Shown here: in pieces, positions 1-9,302 of the stretch
How positions within the stretch are numbered: position 1 is the first letter of the stretch
Layout: each line of letters opens with the position of its first letter
Assembly: GCA_013398175.1 (NCBI GenBank)
Contig: VZRZ01004297.1
Coordinates: 1 to 64,000 of the forward strand
Origin: Climacteris rufus
Lineage: Eukaryota; Chordata; Aves; Passeriformes; Climacteridae
Reading direction: 5' to 3'
DNA length: 64,000 bases
Notes under the pieces: model-generated
Databases searched by the model: none
The model's input: the letters and a program-made list of their open reading frames with translations, nothing else
Told to the model about the DNA's origin: nothing
Made by a program: the position numbers and the translations under genes

Positions 1-203
1 TTTTCATTATGATTACTATTATTGCTACTACTACTCATAGTGTCTTTAATTTTTTTTCAGTTATTGAACTGTTGTCGTCTCAGTCCACAAGGTTTATCTT
101 TTCTTTCCAATTCTCTTCCCCAGCTGGTGGAGGGGAGGGGAGTTCTGCTGGGAGACTGAGGGGCTATGTGGTACTTCGCTGCCATCTGGGGTTAAAAATG
201 ACA
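1..203 (+). mobile_element. 3' part of an avian ERV LTR
   Basis: The block matches my recollection of the 3' half of a common avian ERV LTR. A 'tctttaat' stretch is followed by a pyrimidine-rich run and a G-rich 'ggtggaggggagggg' stretch. It closes with 'ctggggttaaaaatgaca', a decayed form of the family's usual ending. The element is cut by the window start, so its 5' half is not visible. Its end at 203 carries the expected CA. No retroviral coding sequence is attached. A second fragment of the same family in the same orientation begins at 628, which raises the possibility of a collapsed provirus. The family assignment is from memory and the subfamily is not determined. Confidence 0.65.
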
Positions 204-627
204 TAAACACAGCTGGAATGCATGTCCTCTCAAGGGTCACCTCTGAGCTTGCTGAAGAAAGACTGAGAATATGTTGCTATATTTTAAGACTGGCCACATG
301 CCTTAGTTTGCCCACCTACCCTGCATTTTTTTTGTCATGTCAAGGAAAAGATCAAAGCCTTTGTCTTGCTCTGAGACACAAGGAGACCAAATATATTTTC
401 CCCACTTAGGTACTCCAGCCTTTCAATGGCCACTGACGGTGGTAAATGACATTAACAGCAGTGAACTCTACTTGAGCCCCCTGTGAGCTTTTAACAGCTA
501 CCTCCTCCAGCAGAGATAGGACCAAAAGCACTTCTCAGTAAAAGGATGGGGAGAATAGGCAAGTATAGAATAGAGCAGAACAGAATAGAATAGAGTAGAA
601 TATTTCAGTAAAAGGGACCTACAATGA
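204..627. other. spacer between two LTR fragments, no gene seen
   Basis: No exon or RNA gene is visible in this 424-bp spacer. It contains a degenerate AGAAT pentamer array near 563-602 and a short purine run (aaaaggga) about 10 bases before the next LTR fragment. It could be heavily deleted ERV internal sequence, because it lies between a 3' LTR end and a 5' LTR start in the same orientation. No coding homology remains to show that. Confidence 0.4.
563..602. repeat. degenerate pentamer microsatellite (AGAAT)n
   Basis: About seven five-base units of agaat, agagc, agaac and agagt type lie head to tail. Substitutions between units indicate an old or interrupted array. Confidence 0.8.
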
Positions 628-912
628 TGTCCTGGTTTTGGCTAGGATCGAATTTATTTCTTCCCAGTAGCCGGTACAGTGCTGTGTTTTGGATCCAGTA
701 TGAGTATAAAGTTGATAACACACTGATGGTCTGGGTTTTGCTAAACCACGTTTAACCTAAGTTATGGACTTTTTTTTTTTTGTTTTTGCATCTCATGCTC
801 TGCCAGTGAGGCATTAATGCATTAGCACAGAAGAAAAACTGGGAGGGATCACAGCCAGAGCAGGTGAGCCAAACTGGCCAGAAGGATATTGCACACCAGA
901 GATCATGGCCAG

Positions 913-920
913 TATATAAA
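913..920 (+). promoter_or_regulatory. TATA box of the LTR promoter
   Basis: The octamer tatataaa lies about 285 bp into the LTR, upstream of the conserved ctggggga stretch. This is the position of the RNA polymerase II promoter in this family. Present-day activity is unknown. Confidence 0.5.
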
Positions 921-969
921 CTGGGGGAGTCACCCAAAATGAGGGCCAGTCTGAGTTCGGGGCGGGGGG

Positions 970-973
970 NNNN
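970..973. other. assembly gap (4 N)
   Basis: Four N bases interrupt the LTR just after a G-rich run (ggggcgggggg). G-rich stretches are a common cause of dropout in short-read assemblies, so real LTR sequence is probably missing here. Confidence 0.95.
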
Positions 974-1110
974 CTGCAGATGGGTAGGAATTGTATTCAG
1001 CATCACTGCTTGCTTTTATTATTATTTTTTTTTCTATTTGGTTTAAATGATTAAGCTGTTCTTGTCCCAGCTCACAAGTTTACTTTTGATTCTTGTCACC
1101 CACTAGAGAG

Positions 1111-2339
1111 GTGACCTTATCTTAGAAGGACAAGTATAGACTATCAAACACATATTTCACTATGCATGTTGTCCTTTTAATGCAGGAACGAAAACAACTA
1201 AAAACAAAACAAAACAAACAAAAAAGACCAACCCACTCCCAACAGCAACACTATCACCCTTCTTAAAGCTATGTTTTCTTTTGGTACCAAAAAAACCCTC
1301 AATATGGGTCTGAAATTATAAATATTTCCTCTTTCCTCTAAGCAAAAAAACAGAGCTAGAAGTTCTCCCTGCAAAACTCTCAGATTTTTTATTTTTTTGT
1401 GTTTTTGTTGCTGCTGTTGTTGTTGTTTGTTTAGGGTTTTTTTTGGTTGATTTTTGGTTTTTTTTTTGACATCTTCATTTCTGGGTTAAAAGAAACTGTG
1501 AAAAATCAATAGCTACAATAAACTCCAGTAATATGATCTCCTGTAGATGCACGAGTTTCAACTCTCCCCTTAAATGCAATTTCTCTTGAGAAGGCCATAG
1601 TACCACACAGCAGAATAAAGATTATCTTTATCAAGGTGGTGAGCTGCAGTATTTTTCAAAGGAGAAAACTGAACTTTCGTAGTAAAGATGAATAATAGCA
1701 GCAGGAGGTGGTAAAATACTGCATCACACTGTCCTAGTTAATACCAGACGTATCAACAGGGTGATAGAAGTGTGTTTTCACATCATTTTGCAGCTGCCCA
1801 TCATTTCAGGTAGCTTAATACTTTTGCCAAGATTGTGCCAAGAGTTCAGCTGGTCTCTCCAGCCATGAACTGTGTAATTACCCTGATTTACAATTGCCAC
1901 TGATTTGTTTGGTGGGGTTTATCTAAAAGCTTCTGCATTCTGTAGCCCATGATAAGATGGATTATTTGACTTGCTGAAACATCTATGAGGAGGAGAGAAA
2001 AGTTGTGTCCAGCTGAGGAAAACTGAAAGGTCTCAAGTCAACCAAGCGCTGAGCAGCAAGGACTTGGGAGCCAAATTTAACCAGGCAAGAGGGAACCCAG
2101 AGCTCCATAGGGCTGAGCACTAATCAGATCAGACAAGCAGTTACAAACCCAAAGAACTTCAAGCCTGGGCCTATGAGACTGTAGGGGTGTCCTGGAAGTT
2201 TCTTTCTATTTGGGGAACCTAAGAAGCAGCAGCCTGTTGCAGATCAAGCCGTACTAAGGCTGATAGCTATCCTATAGATGGTCATCTGCCACCTGATGGA
2301 GGAACCTCATACAAGAGCCAGTTGGAGTTAATGTGTATT
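1111..2339. other. unique noncoding stretch with T-rich repeats
   Basis: No gene is seen. Apart from the AAAAC repeat, the clearest feature is a T/G-rich low-complexity block at about 1386-1468, with gttgctgctgttgttgttg and several T runs. No CR1 or LTR sequence was recognised. Confidence 0.5.
1195..1226. repeat. (AAAAC)n-like simple repeat
   Basis: Tandem aaaac units are visible, followed by aaacaaaaaag. There is no evidence that it is the tail of a retrocopy. Confidence 0.8.
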
Positions 2340-2720
2340 TTAAACGGGAAAGAATGAGAATGTGTGTGGTATAAGGGTCAACAGGCTGAAAGCAGATAAG
2401 AGGCAGGCAGTGGGAACAAGGCTGAAAGTAAAGATGGGCAGCTAAAGAGAGATGGGTGGATGGGACAGGTTGACATGGTCTTCACCAGCAGACTCACAGC
2501 CAGAAGTGTAAGAGGAAGAGTAAAAGAGAAGCAGCTAAAGGACGTGGGAAAGAAGAAACAGAAATATTGTCCCCACTGGATACAAAAGGAGCAACGAGAG
2601 AGCAGAATGGGAAGCAGCAGGGCAGCAGTCAAGGAAACCAGGAAGAGTTCTAAGAGCAACTCCCACAAAGAGCAAAGAATTGAAGTACATGGGAGACAAC
2701 ACCTGAAGAGAGGGCAGAAC
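2340..2720. repeat. purine-rich (A+G) strand-asymmetric block
   Basis: The plus strand is strongly enriched in A and G for nearly 400 bp, with many aga, gga and aaag words and few pyrimidine runs. The bias produces a Lys/Arg/Ser-rich open frame on the plus strand and a Leu/Ser/Phe-rich one on the minus strand. I read both as by-products. No tandem unit is evident. It could be an old decayed purine repeat, or sequence with regulatory purine content. Confidence 0.45.
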
Positions 2721-5700
2721 GTGGGATGTGCTCAGACGATGGCAAGGTACTTCCCTACAGCAGCAGATTGCCAGAGGCTTTGGGATTTCTCCCTCCTTCA
2801 CAACAGATACTTTCTAAAACATCCATTTTTTTTTTGCATGGCAAGACGTCATCCAGGCTAGCAATGAACATTTAGGGAGATAATATCTTCTTTTCCAAGC
2901 ATTCCACCTCCAACGGGTGAACTAGGGAGCAAGATAACCCAACAGAATTAGTAAGCAATGGATAACAGTACTGCTATCCCACTGTGTACAGTAAGAAAAG
3001 AAACCTCATTGCTGCAATGCCACTGTGAAACCAGAAAGCTTCTTGCACCAGTGACAGCACAATCTTAGCTCTATTTTGAGAACAACACCTCACTCCTAAG
3101 CACTGCATGTAATTCTCCCTCTCAAAGGTGCAGACTGGTTGAAGGAGTCAGCTCAAGGTCATTGCCTTGATGCACCAATGTAAATTTAGGTATCCAAAGA
3201 AATAGCTTTGAGCTGAAGGAGGGTCACTAGGAAATAATCTTGAGTGAGAAGATCACACACACACAAAAAAAAAAGTGTCTTGCCTAACCCAGCATGCCTT
3301 CCTTTCCCAGCACGCTCTGAAAAAGAAAGAGAAGGGAGGCAACAATTCCAACCTCCAAATTAGGTTTCAGTGCTCTGGTATAAATACCACAGCCATTCAG
3401 AACTGTTTTGTTTAAAAATCAGTCTAAACATTATAGGCCATTATATAGGCCATTATAAGAAAAACCTTATGCAAGTCTTAAGAGGAAGCATAGGGTGATG
3501 ATTAGCTGGGCAAAAAAACATCTTAGAAACCCCAGTCAACAGTCATATACCACACCCACGTACTGTGGCAGCAACAGGCCTCAAGTGGTTGATGTCTTAG
3601 AGAGACATTTAACACTCTCCTCCCCTCAATTTTGAGAAAAGACATTTCATTTAATCCCCCAAAACAAAAGCACCCATGCTGGGAGTGTGAGTAATCAGCA
3701 GTGCTTTGGAGTTTGAGATTCCAACAGAGTACATGGGGAACAGATCCCAAACAAGCAGTTGCACTCATCTCTGCAATCCCCCAGGACTCAGACCTGTTCA
3801 AATCACCAGAGCATTCAAACCTTTTTGGTAGTTTCCCAGTATTTTCCAGTGTGTCCCATACCATATGTAATACTCAGCAATACCCATCATCATTGGAATT
3901 CTAATAGGCCTCACTACCTGTGTTTTCCATTGCAGGAAGATGGTTTGCTTTACTTGTCACCTGCAACAAGGTTTTGTGCCTCCAGGATGTACAGCAGTAC
4001 TGCAATATGCACACTCACACCATAAAAATCCCCTTGGCACAGAACAGAACAACAGCTGAATAATGAATCCTGCAGTTGAATACTTCCAGTGGCCAGTGTG
4101 GCTACAGCTCTTTTTTTGTTCCTTTTGTTGCCCAGGGAGGTGGATGGAAGATTTTAGCACTCTTTAAATTCAATTTTAAAAGACGGCTCTTCACAGTAAA
4201 TGCTAACAGACCTGTTTTAATATTGTTCATACAAGCAGAGATGACTCTTTCATGAAAAGAAGGAAAATAATAAAAGGGAAGAGACTAATGCTAATAATGC
4301 TAAAGCTTTTTTACTGGCAAACAAAACTCAAAGAAAAAGTCTTATTTATATGTAAGATTTCATGCCAGAACAGATGCAGGAAACCAAGTTTGTCCTTTTC
4401 TACAACCAACCACAGGCCATCACCCAACTTTGCCTGTGCTAAAACAAATAACTTGCCAGAAGGACGCTATATAGTTGTAATAATTTAAAGACATCAAGAG
4501 CTGAAGGGGTTTGGAAGATGCTTTCCTGCAGCAGGTACTCAGTATGGAAGAGCTATTTGCATAGCTTTGATGTTAGTATTGCCTACTGATTTGAAGTGTT
4601 GTAATTTCTCTGCATTTTCTGCTATAATACATATCCATATAATAACCAAATTTTAACAATGTTTGGTCAGAATGATTTACTCAATTCTTGCTGTTTCTTC
4701 ATGAAACACCTAAGACATCAGCAACTCTAAACCCAAAAGTTGATGTGCTCTATATACTCTGAGATGAGAGGCTAAGATCGAAGTTCCTAGAAGCTGCCTA
4801 GGAGATTTAGATATAGGTCTTGTTAAAGCAGGGGAGATACATCTGGTTTCTCCCTAATCTAATCTGGAGGATTGACAAATTCTCACAATCAGTATTAATA
4901 GTCACAGAGTAGCTTGGGTTATCTTTCAACTAGTGTTCCTTCAAAGACAGTTTCGAAACAGATTTGTTTTAAAAAACCATCCAAAGGTCCATCTGTGATT
5001 TAAATTTTTAATTCAAAAACCTGATCATGCTTTAAGTATGAGTCATCCTTCTACTCTACTGTGCCCTAAGGCTGGCAAAATCCTGCTGCATCCCACGGCA
5101 ACAAAGCAACAGAAGTGACCAGGGTTTGAGCACCTCATGCATAATTTATCAGCCACAACCCTCCCACTTGCTGTGTGGTTTTTCAATCTGTATGGTCACC
5201 CAGGCACATCTCCATGTTATCATGTGCCACTCAGTCTATTCCTAACAGGATCTCTCCTCCTGGGAAAGAACTCCCAGAAGAGGGGTGTGTCTGTCTTCTC
5301 TGGAGCTTGCAGTGACCCTGTGGCCACTTAAACCATGTGGGTCCAAGCTTTGTCTCACTGCTGTGCCTCACAGACACCCCTTTCCAGGATCTTCACGCAG
5401 CTGAAACAACATCTGCACCTTTGCCCTGGCAGGACTTCACCAGTTTGGACAGGTGCCAAACCACCTCTTCAGATCCTTCTCCCAGGGAATGCTCCCCCAG
5501 CATCAGTTGATTTTAACAGAATTTGGATGTGCCATGAAATAACAAGGATAGCCACAAGAAAACTGATAGCACAGGTTCACTCTTCTACAGGCCCAAGTTT
5601 CTCTTGAGTTTGTATCATCTCTGGTAGCACAGGACACGTGAAGAGAGAATGAGTCCCACAAGACACAGGCTGGCTACACACCTTTACATAAGACTAGAAG

Positions 5701-6586
5701 GTATTTGGACAATGAAGCAACAGGAAAAGTACAAACTTTTCTAGGGAATCCTCCTTCCTATTCTGGTTCCTTAACAAGCCAGTTTGCCAATTAGTGGAAT
5801 TCATTCCAGCTTATTTGCATTTTTTAACTTTTTCCTTTCTACTTTTCCTCACTGCAATACTCACAAATTCTCTCTGTGTCTCACATTTGCTGATAATCTC
5901 CCCTCCCCTTTCAGCTCAGCCTTGATGCTTATCTGGGTCAACTGCCAGCTGAGGCACCAAACCTCTGAGTCAAGCAGGACTCTACCTTGACCAACAATTT
6001 TCCCAGTATTTGTAGGAAATTCAGTAACTCTGGGAATCCTGCTCATTCATTAGATCGATCAAGTTTGTCAACCAGGGTCAGGAATTACTGGGAGTGGAAG
6101 AAAGATCAGACAGAGATAATGATCATGCAAGCCTTATTTCAATAGGAAACCACAGCACTGCTGAGGCTGGGGAGCTCTGCTAATTAGCATTAGCCCATTA
6201 AACCTCGTAGTCCCTCCGGACCACTGCTGGAAAATACAAGGCTTGCTTCTAGCAATGTCCTGGCGTGGGTACCCCTGGGTGCCTGATTCAGCAGTCCTGC
6301 TGCAGTGTGTCAGCTACAGCACACTCAGTACATTTATTCAGTGCAGGACCCACTCACACCTCTCCTTGCCATCCATCTCTTCACCCTGCCAAACACACTC
6401 GAAGTGACAGCTGCGCAGACATGACACGGGAACAAGAACTGCTGTATCATACTCAGCTTCCAGAGGCGTATTTAAAACATGGAAAAAAACCAAAGATGGA
6501 GCAGTAGAGAGGTTACCAAACACCCTCTCAAACTGCTCTGGCTTGGGTTGCCTTTTGGGAGGACAAACACTCCACAACAGACACAT
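2721..6586. other. unique noncoding stretch, no gene seen
   Basis: Short open frames occur on both strands but none has a recognisable domain or a consistent exon structure. A CA/A run lies near 3256-3275. The sequence around 6175-6210 (taattagcattagcccatta) is AT-rich with homeobox-type TAAT cores and could be conserved, but this cannot be tested here. No mobile element was recognised. Confidence 0.45.
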
Positions 6587-6725
6587 ACCCATGGCTAATG
6601 TGGTGATCTTGCCCCTCCTCTTCACTGTGGTGAGACCCCACCTGGGCTGCTGCATCCAGGTGTGGGAGCCGCAGCATAAAAAAAGACACAGACCTGCTCG
6701 ACTGGGTCCAGAGGAAGCTTCAGAA
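6587..6725 (+). mobile_element. CR1 LINE fragment (reverse-transcriptase C-terminal region)
   Basis: Translated on the plus strand this gives VILPLLFTVVRPHLGCCIQV followed by a WEPQ stretch. That is recognisable as the region after the reverse-transcriptase catalytic core in avian CR1 ORF2. The nucleotides 'gtgagaccccacctgggctgctg' and 'gggtccagaggaagctt' are equally typical. The match starts and stops abruptly, leaving about 140 bp with no 3' tail. It is therefore an isolated remnant with no coding capacity. Confidence 0.75.
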
Positions 6726-8010
6726 ACTTACATGTCCATTTTGCTGTGGTGAATAATAACAATACAACTAAAATAAAAATACAGCAATTCCTTCATGAGA
6801 AGCTTCAGCTCATCTTTCAGAGTAATCTTGTTTTCTGCTAAATTGCAGTTTCATATATAATAAGGAGTTTATTTACCCATTTGGACTGTCACAATGTGAC
6901 AGGGCACTTGGGTCCTGGCTGAGAACCACATCTTCAACTATTTCATGCAATTGCAGCAAATTTGAGAAAGAGGCCAAGCCTTGCTAGCTCTTATGCACAA
7001 ATTCAACAGCATCAATTTCTGCTTCTCCTTCATTATTTATCCCTGTTACAGAATTAGATTGGAAACCCCAGTATTTCCACTTCCATAACCCTTCCAGTTT
7101 GCAAAACATTTTCCACCCTATCCAAAAATTTGGGACATTGTTGGAGCATTAGCTTAATTTGGTAATTCAACAAAGAACAACACCTGATCTACTTCCAGCA
7201 CTTGATCTTGCAATAAGGGTTACTTATTTATTCAAGGATTTATTTTAAAATAAATTCTTAGTATTCCTCATCACCATAATGTCCAGTGGCTGGAAAGAAT
7301 ATTACATATTCTGCTACAAGCTAGGTTCACACAGTGCATTGTGAAGTGCCAGAATTCTTCTTAAGAAATTATCTAAATTCTGGAAGACTGCCCAGAAGGA
7401 TAGTTTTGTATGAAGAATATGCAACTGCCTAACATTAGCACCTTTGGGGTTTTTTTAAACTCTGCTCATAATAAATCACTCCGGAAACAGAATGTGCAAC
7501 TGCTCTCCTTGCCATCAAACTGATTTGAGAAAGACCAGAACTGGAAACCAAACTACAACACAGATTTTGTACCACATTCTGATCAGAAATACCACACCAC
7601 AACGCCAAATCTTTCGAAGGCTAAATGCCTGCACAGAAGTGAGCAGAGAGCTGTGAGAGAGACAAACCCTCCTCAGAGCAGAGACCTTGGCTGCTCCCAA
7701 CTTTCACCAGATGATTTCAAAGCCTCTAATTGAAGACATTGACCTAGCCTGTGTGGTCATCTGCTCCCTGCTCTGCTAGCACCAAAAAATATTTATATTT
7801 GTTTTCTACAACCTTCCTAAAACTCTGTTCCCTGTAAGTCCCCCATGAAATCACCCACACGTGTGCTTTCAAAGCATCCTTTCTGCAGGACTACACAAAC
7901 AAAGCTGCTGTGCTGCACCACAGTTGTTCTGGTCCATAGAGGGCTGCAATGCCTGGATTTGGATTCTGGGTTGGCCTGGTGCCAGCTGCACCCGAGACAG
8001 TGTGTTCCAG
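6726..8010. other. unique noncoding stretch, no gene seen
   Basis: Mixed AT-leaning sequence runs up to the LTR that begins at 8011. No exon, RNA gene or repeat was recognised. The last bases before the LTR (ttccag) resemble those after it (ttcag). Confidence 0.45.
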
Positions 8011-8384
8011 TGTGCTGGGTTTGTTTGGCCAGGTTTGGGTAGCTGGACAGTTACAGGGGTGGCTTCTGTGAGTAGCTGCTGAAAGCTTCCCCAATATTTG
8101 GCAGAAACAACGCCAGCCAGATCCAAGAGGAGTTCACTGCTGGCCAAGGCTGAGCCCATCAGTGATGGTGCTAACACCTCTGTGACCACATATTTGAGAA
8201 GAAAAAGAAATAAAAATTATTGAGCAGAAGTACTTGCAGACAGAGAAGAGAGGAGTGAGAGAAACAACTCTGCAGACACCAAAGTCAGTGGAGAAGGAGG
8301 GGGAAGAGGTGCTCCAGGCATTGGAGCTGAGATTCCACTGCAGCCCATGGAGGAGCGCCACACCAGAGCAGGTGGATGCCCAAG

Positions 8385-8629
8385 AGATGGCTGTGACCCT
8401 GTGGGAAACCCACACTAGAGCAGGATCCTGGCAGGGACCTACAGATCTGTGTTGAGAGGAGACCATACTGGAGCAGGTTTCCTGGTAGGACTTGTGACCC
8501 CATGGGGAATCCCTACTGGACCAGCCTGTTCCTGAAGGAATGACCCCATGGAAGGGGCCCACACTGGAGCAGTTAATGAAGAACTGTAGCCCATGGAGTG
8601 GACTCGTGTTGGAGAAGTTTGTGGAGAAC
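8385..8629 (+). repeat. direct repeat copy 1 (245 bp) inside the LTR
   Basis: This segment is repeated at 8631-8875 with one difference over 245 bp: A at 8425 versus G at 8671. The two copies are separated by a single N. Such near-identity inside an otherwise decayed LTR suggests either a recent tandem duplication or a gap-closing error. Confidence 0.9.
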
Positions 8630-8630
8630 N
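8630..8630. other. single N at the duplication junction
   Basis: One N lies exactly between the two 245-bp copies. Assemblers often place such an N where two contig ends with unrecognised overlap were joined. Confidence 0.95.
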
Positions 8631-8875
8631 AGATGGCTGTGACCCTGTGGGAAACCCACACTAGAGCAGGGTCCTGGCAGGGACCTACAGATCTGTGTTG
8701 AGAGGAGACCATACTGGAGCAGGTTTCCTGGTAGGACTTGTGACCCCATGGGGAATCCCTACTGGACCAGCCTGTTCCTGAAGGAATGACCCCATGGAAG
8801 GGGCCCACACTGGAGCAGTTAATGAAGAACTGTAGCCCATGGAGTGGACTCGTGTTGGAGAAGTTTGTGGAGAAC
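8631..8875 (+). repeat. direct repeat copy 2 (245 bp) inside the LTR
   Basis: This is the second copy of the segment at 8385-8629. LTR sequence continues normally after 8875 (tgtctcccatgggagagacc). Copy 2 therefore joins correctly to the 3' half, and copy 1 joins correctly to the 5' half. Confidence 0.9.
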
Positions 8876-9112
8876 TGTCTCCCATGGGAGAGACCTCACA
8901 CTGGAGCAGAGGAAGGACTCCTCTCCCTGAGGAGGAAGAAGTGGCAGAAACGTGATGAACTGACTGTTCATTCTCCATTTTCCTGTGCCACTGGCAGGGA
9001 GGAGATAGGGAATCAGAAATTAAGTTAAGCCTGGGAAAGAGGGAGCGGTGGGGGGGAAGGTATTTTTAGGATTTGTTTTACTTCTCATTATCTTACTCTG
9101 ATTTTGATTGGT

Positions 9113-9118
9113 AATAAA
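9113..9118 (+). terminator. AATAAA polyadenylation signal of the LTR
   Basis: The hexamer lies in 'ggtaataaatgaat', about 185 bp from the LTR 3' end. This is where the family carries its polyadenylation signal at the R/U5 boundary. Confidence 0.6.
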
Positions 9119-9302
9119 TGAATCTAATTTCCCCAAGTTGAGACTGCTTTGCCCATGACAGTAACTGGTGAGTGGTCTCTCCCTGCCCTTATCTCAACTC
9201 ATGAGCCTTTCACTGTATTTTTTCTCCCCTATTCCACTGAGGAAGGCAGTGATAGAGTGGCTGTGGTGGGCACTTGGCATCCAGCTCACATCAAACCACC
9301 AC

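Larger units (their letters stand above)
628..1110 (+). mobile_element. 5' part of an avian ERV LTR
   Basis: The block begins with 'tgtcctggttttggctagga', the usual start of this avian LTR family, and continues with matching sequence through 'tgataacacactgatg'. A TATA box (tatataaa, 913-920) sits where the U3 promoter should be, followed by 'ctgggggagt'. After the assembly gap at 970-973, R/U5-like sequence continues ('cttgtcccagctcacaagttt') but fades near 1110 before the normal 3' end. This is a truncated, mutated, noncoding LTR. Orientation is plus. The promoter is probably inactive given the decay, which is inference. Confidence 0.75.
8011..9302 (+). mobile_element. near-complete solo LTR, ERVL-like avian family
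   Basis: The element starts with 'tgtgctgggtttgtttggcc' and ends with 'cacatcaaaccaccaca', giving TG...CA termini. The interior follows a common avian LTR, with 'tacaggggtggcttctgtga', 'gctggccaaggctgagccca' and 'gagaaacaactctgcagaca' in the expected order. A series of 'cccatggagnnn...actggagcag' modules comes next, then an AATAAA polyadenylation signal at 9113-9118. Flanking pentamers tccag and ttcag differ at one base, consistent with a 5-bp target duplication. No retroviral genes are present, so it is a solo LTR. Its length is inflated by a 246-bp duplication step. The ERVL assignment is recalled and tentative. Confidence 0.8.

Noticed and set aside
2460..2861. 133-codon Lys/Arg/Ser-rich ORF
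   Set aside because: It is explained by the purine skew of the block; there is no domain or exon structure.
8134..8808. 224-codon minus-strand ORF with an internal repeat
   Set aside because: It lies wholly inside an LTR, spans an N, and its internal repetition is the 245-bp duplication. It is not a gene.
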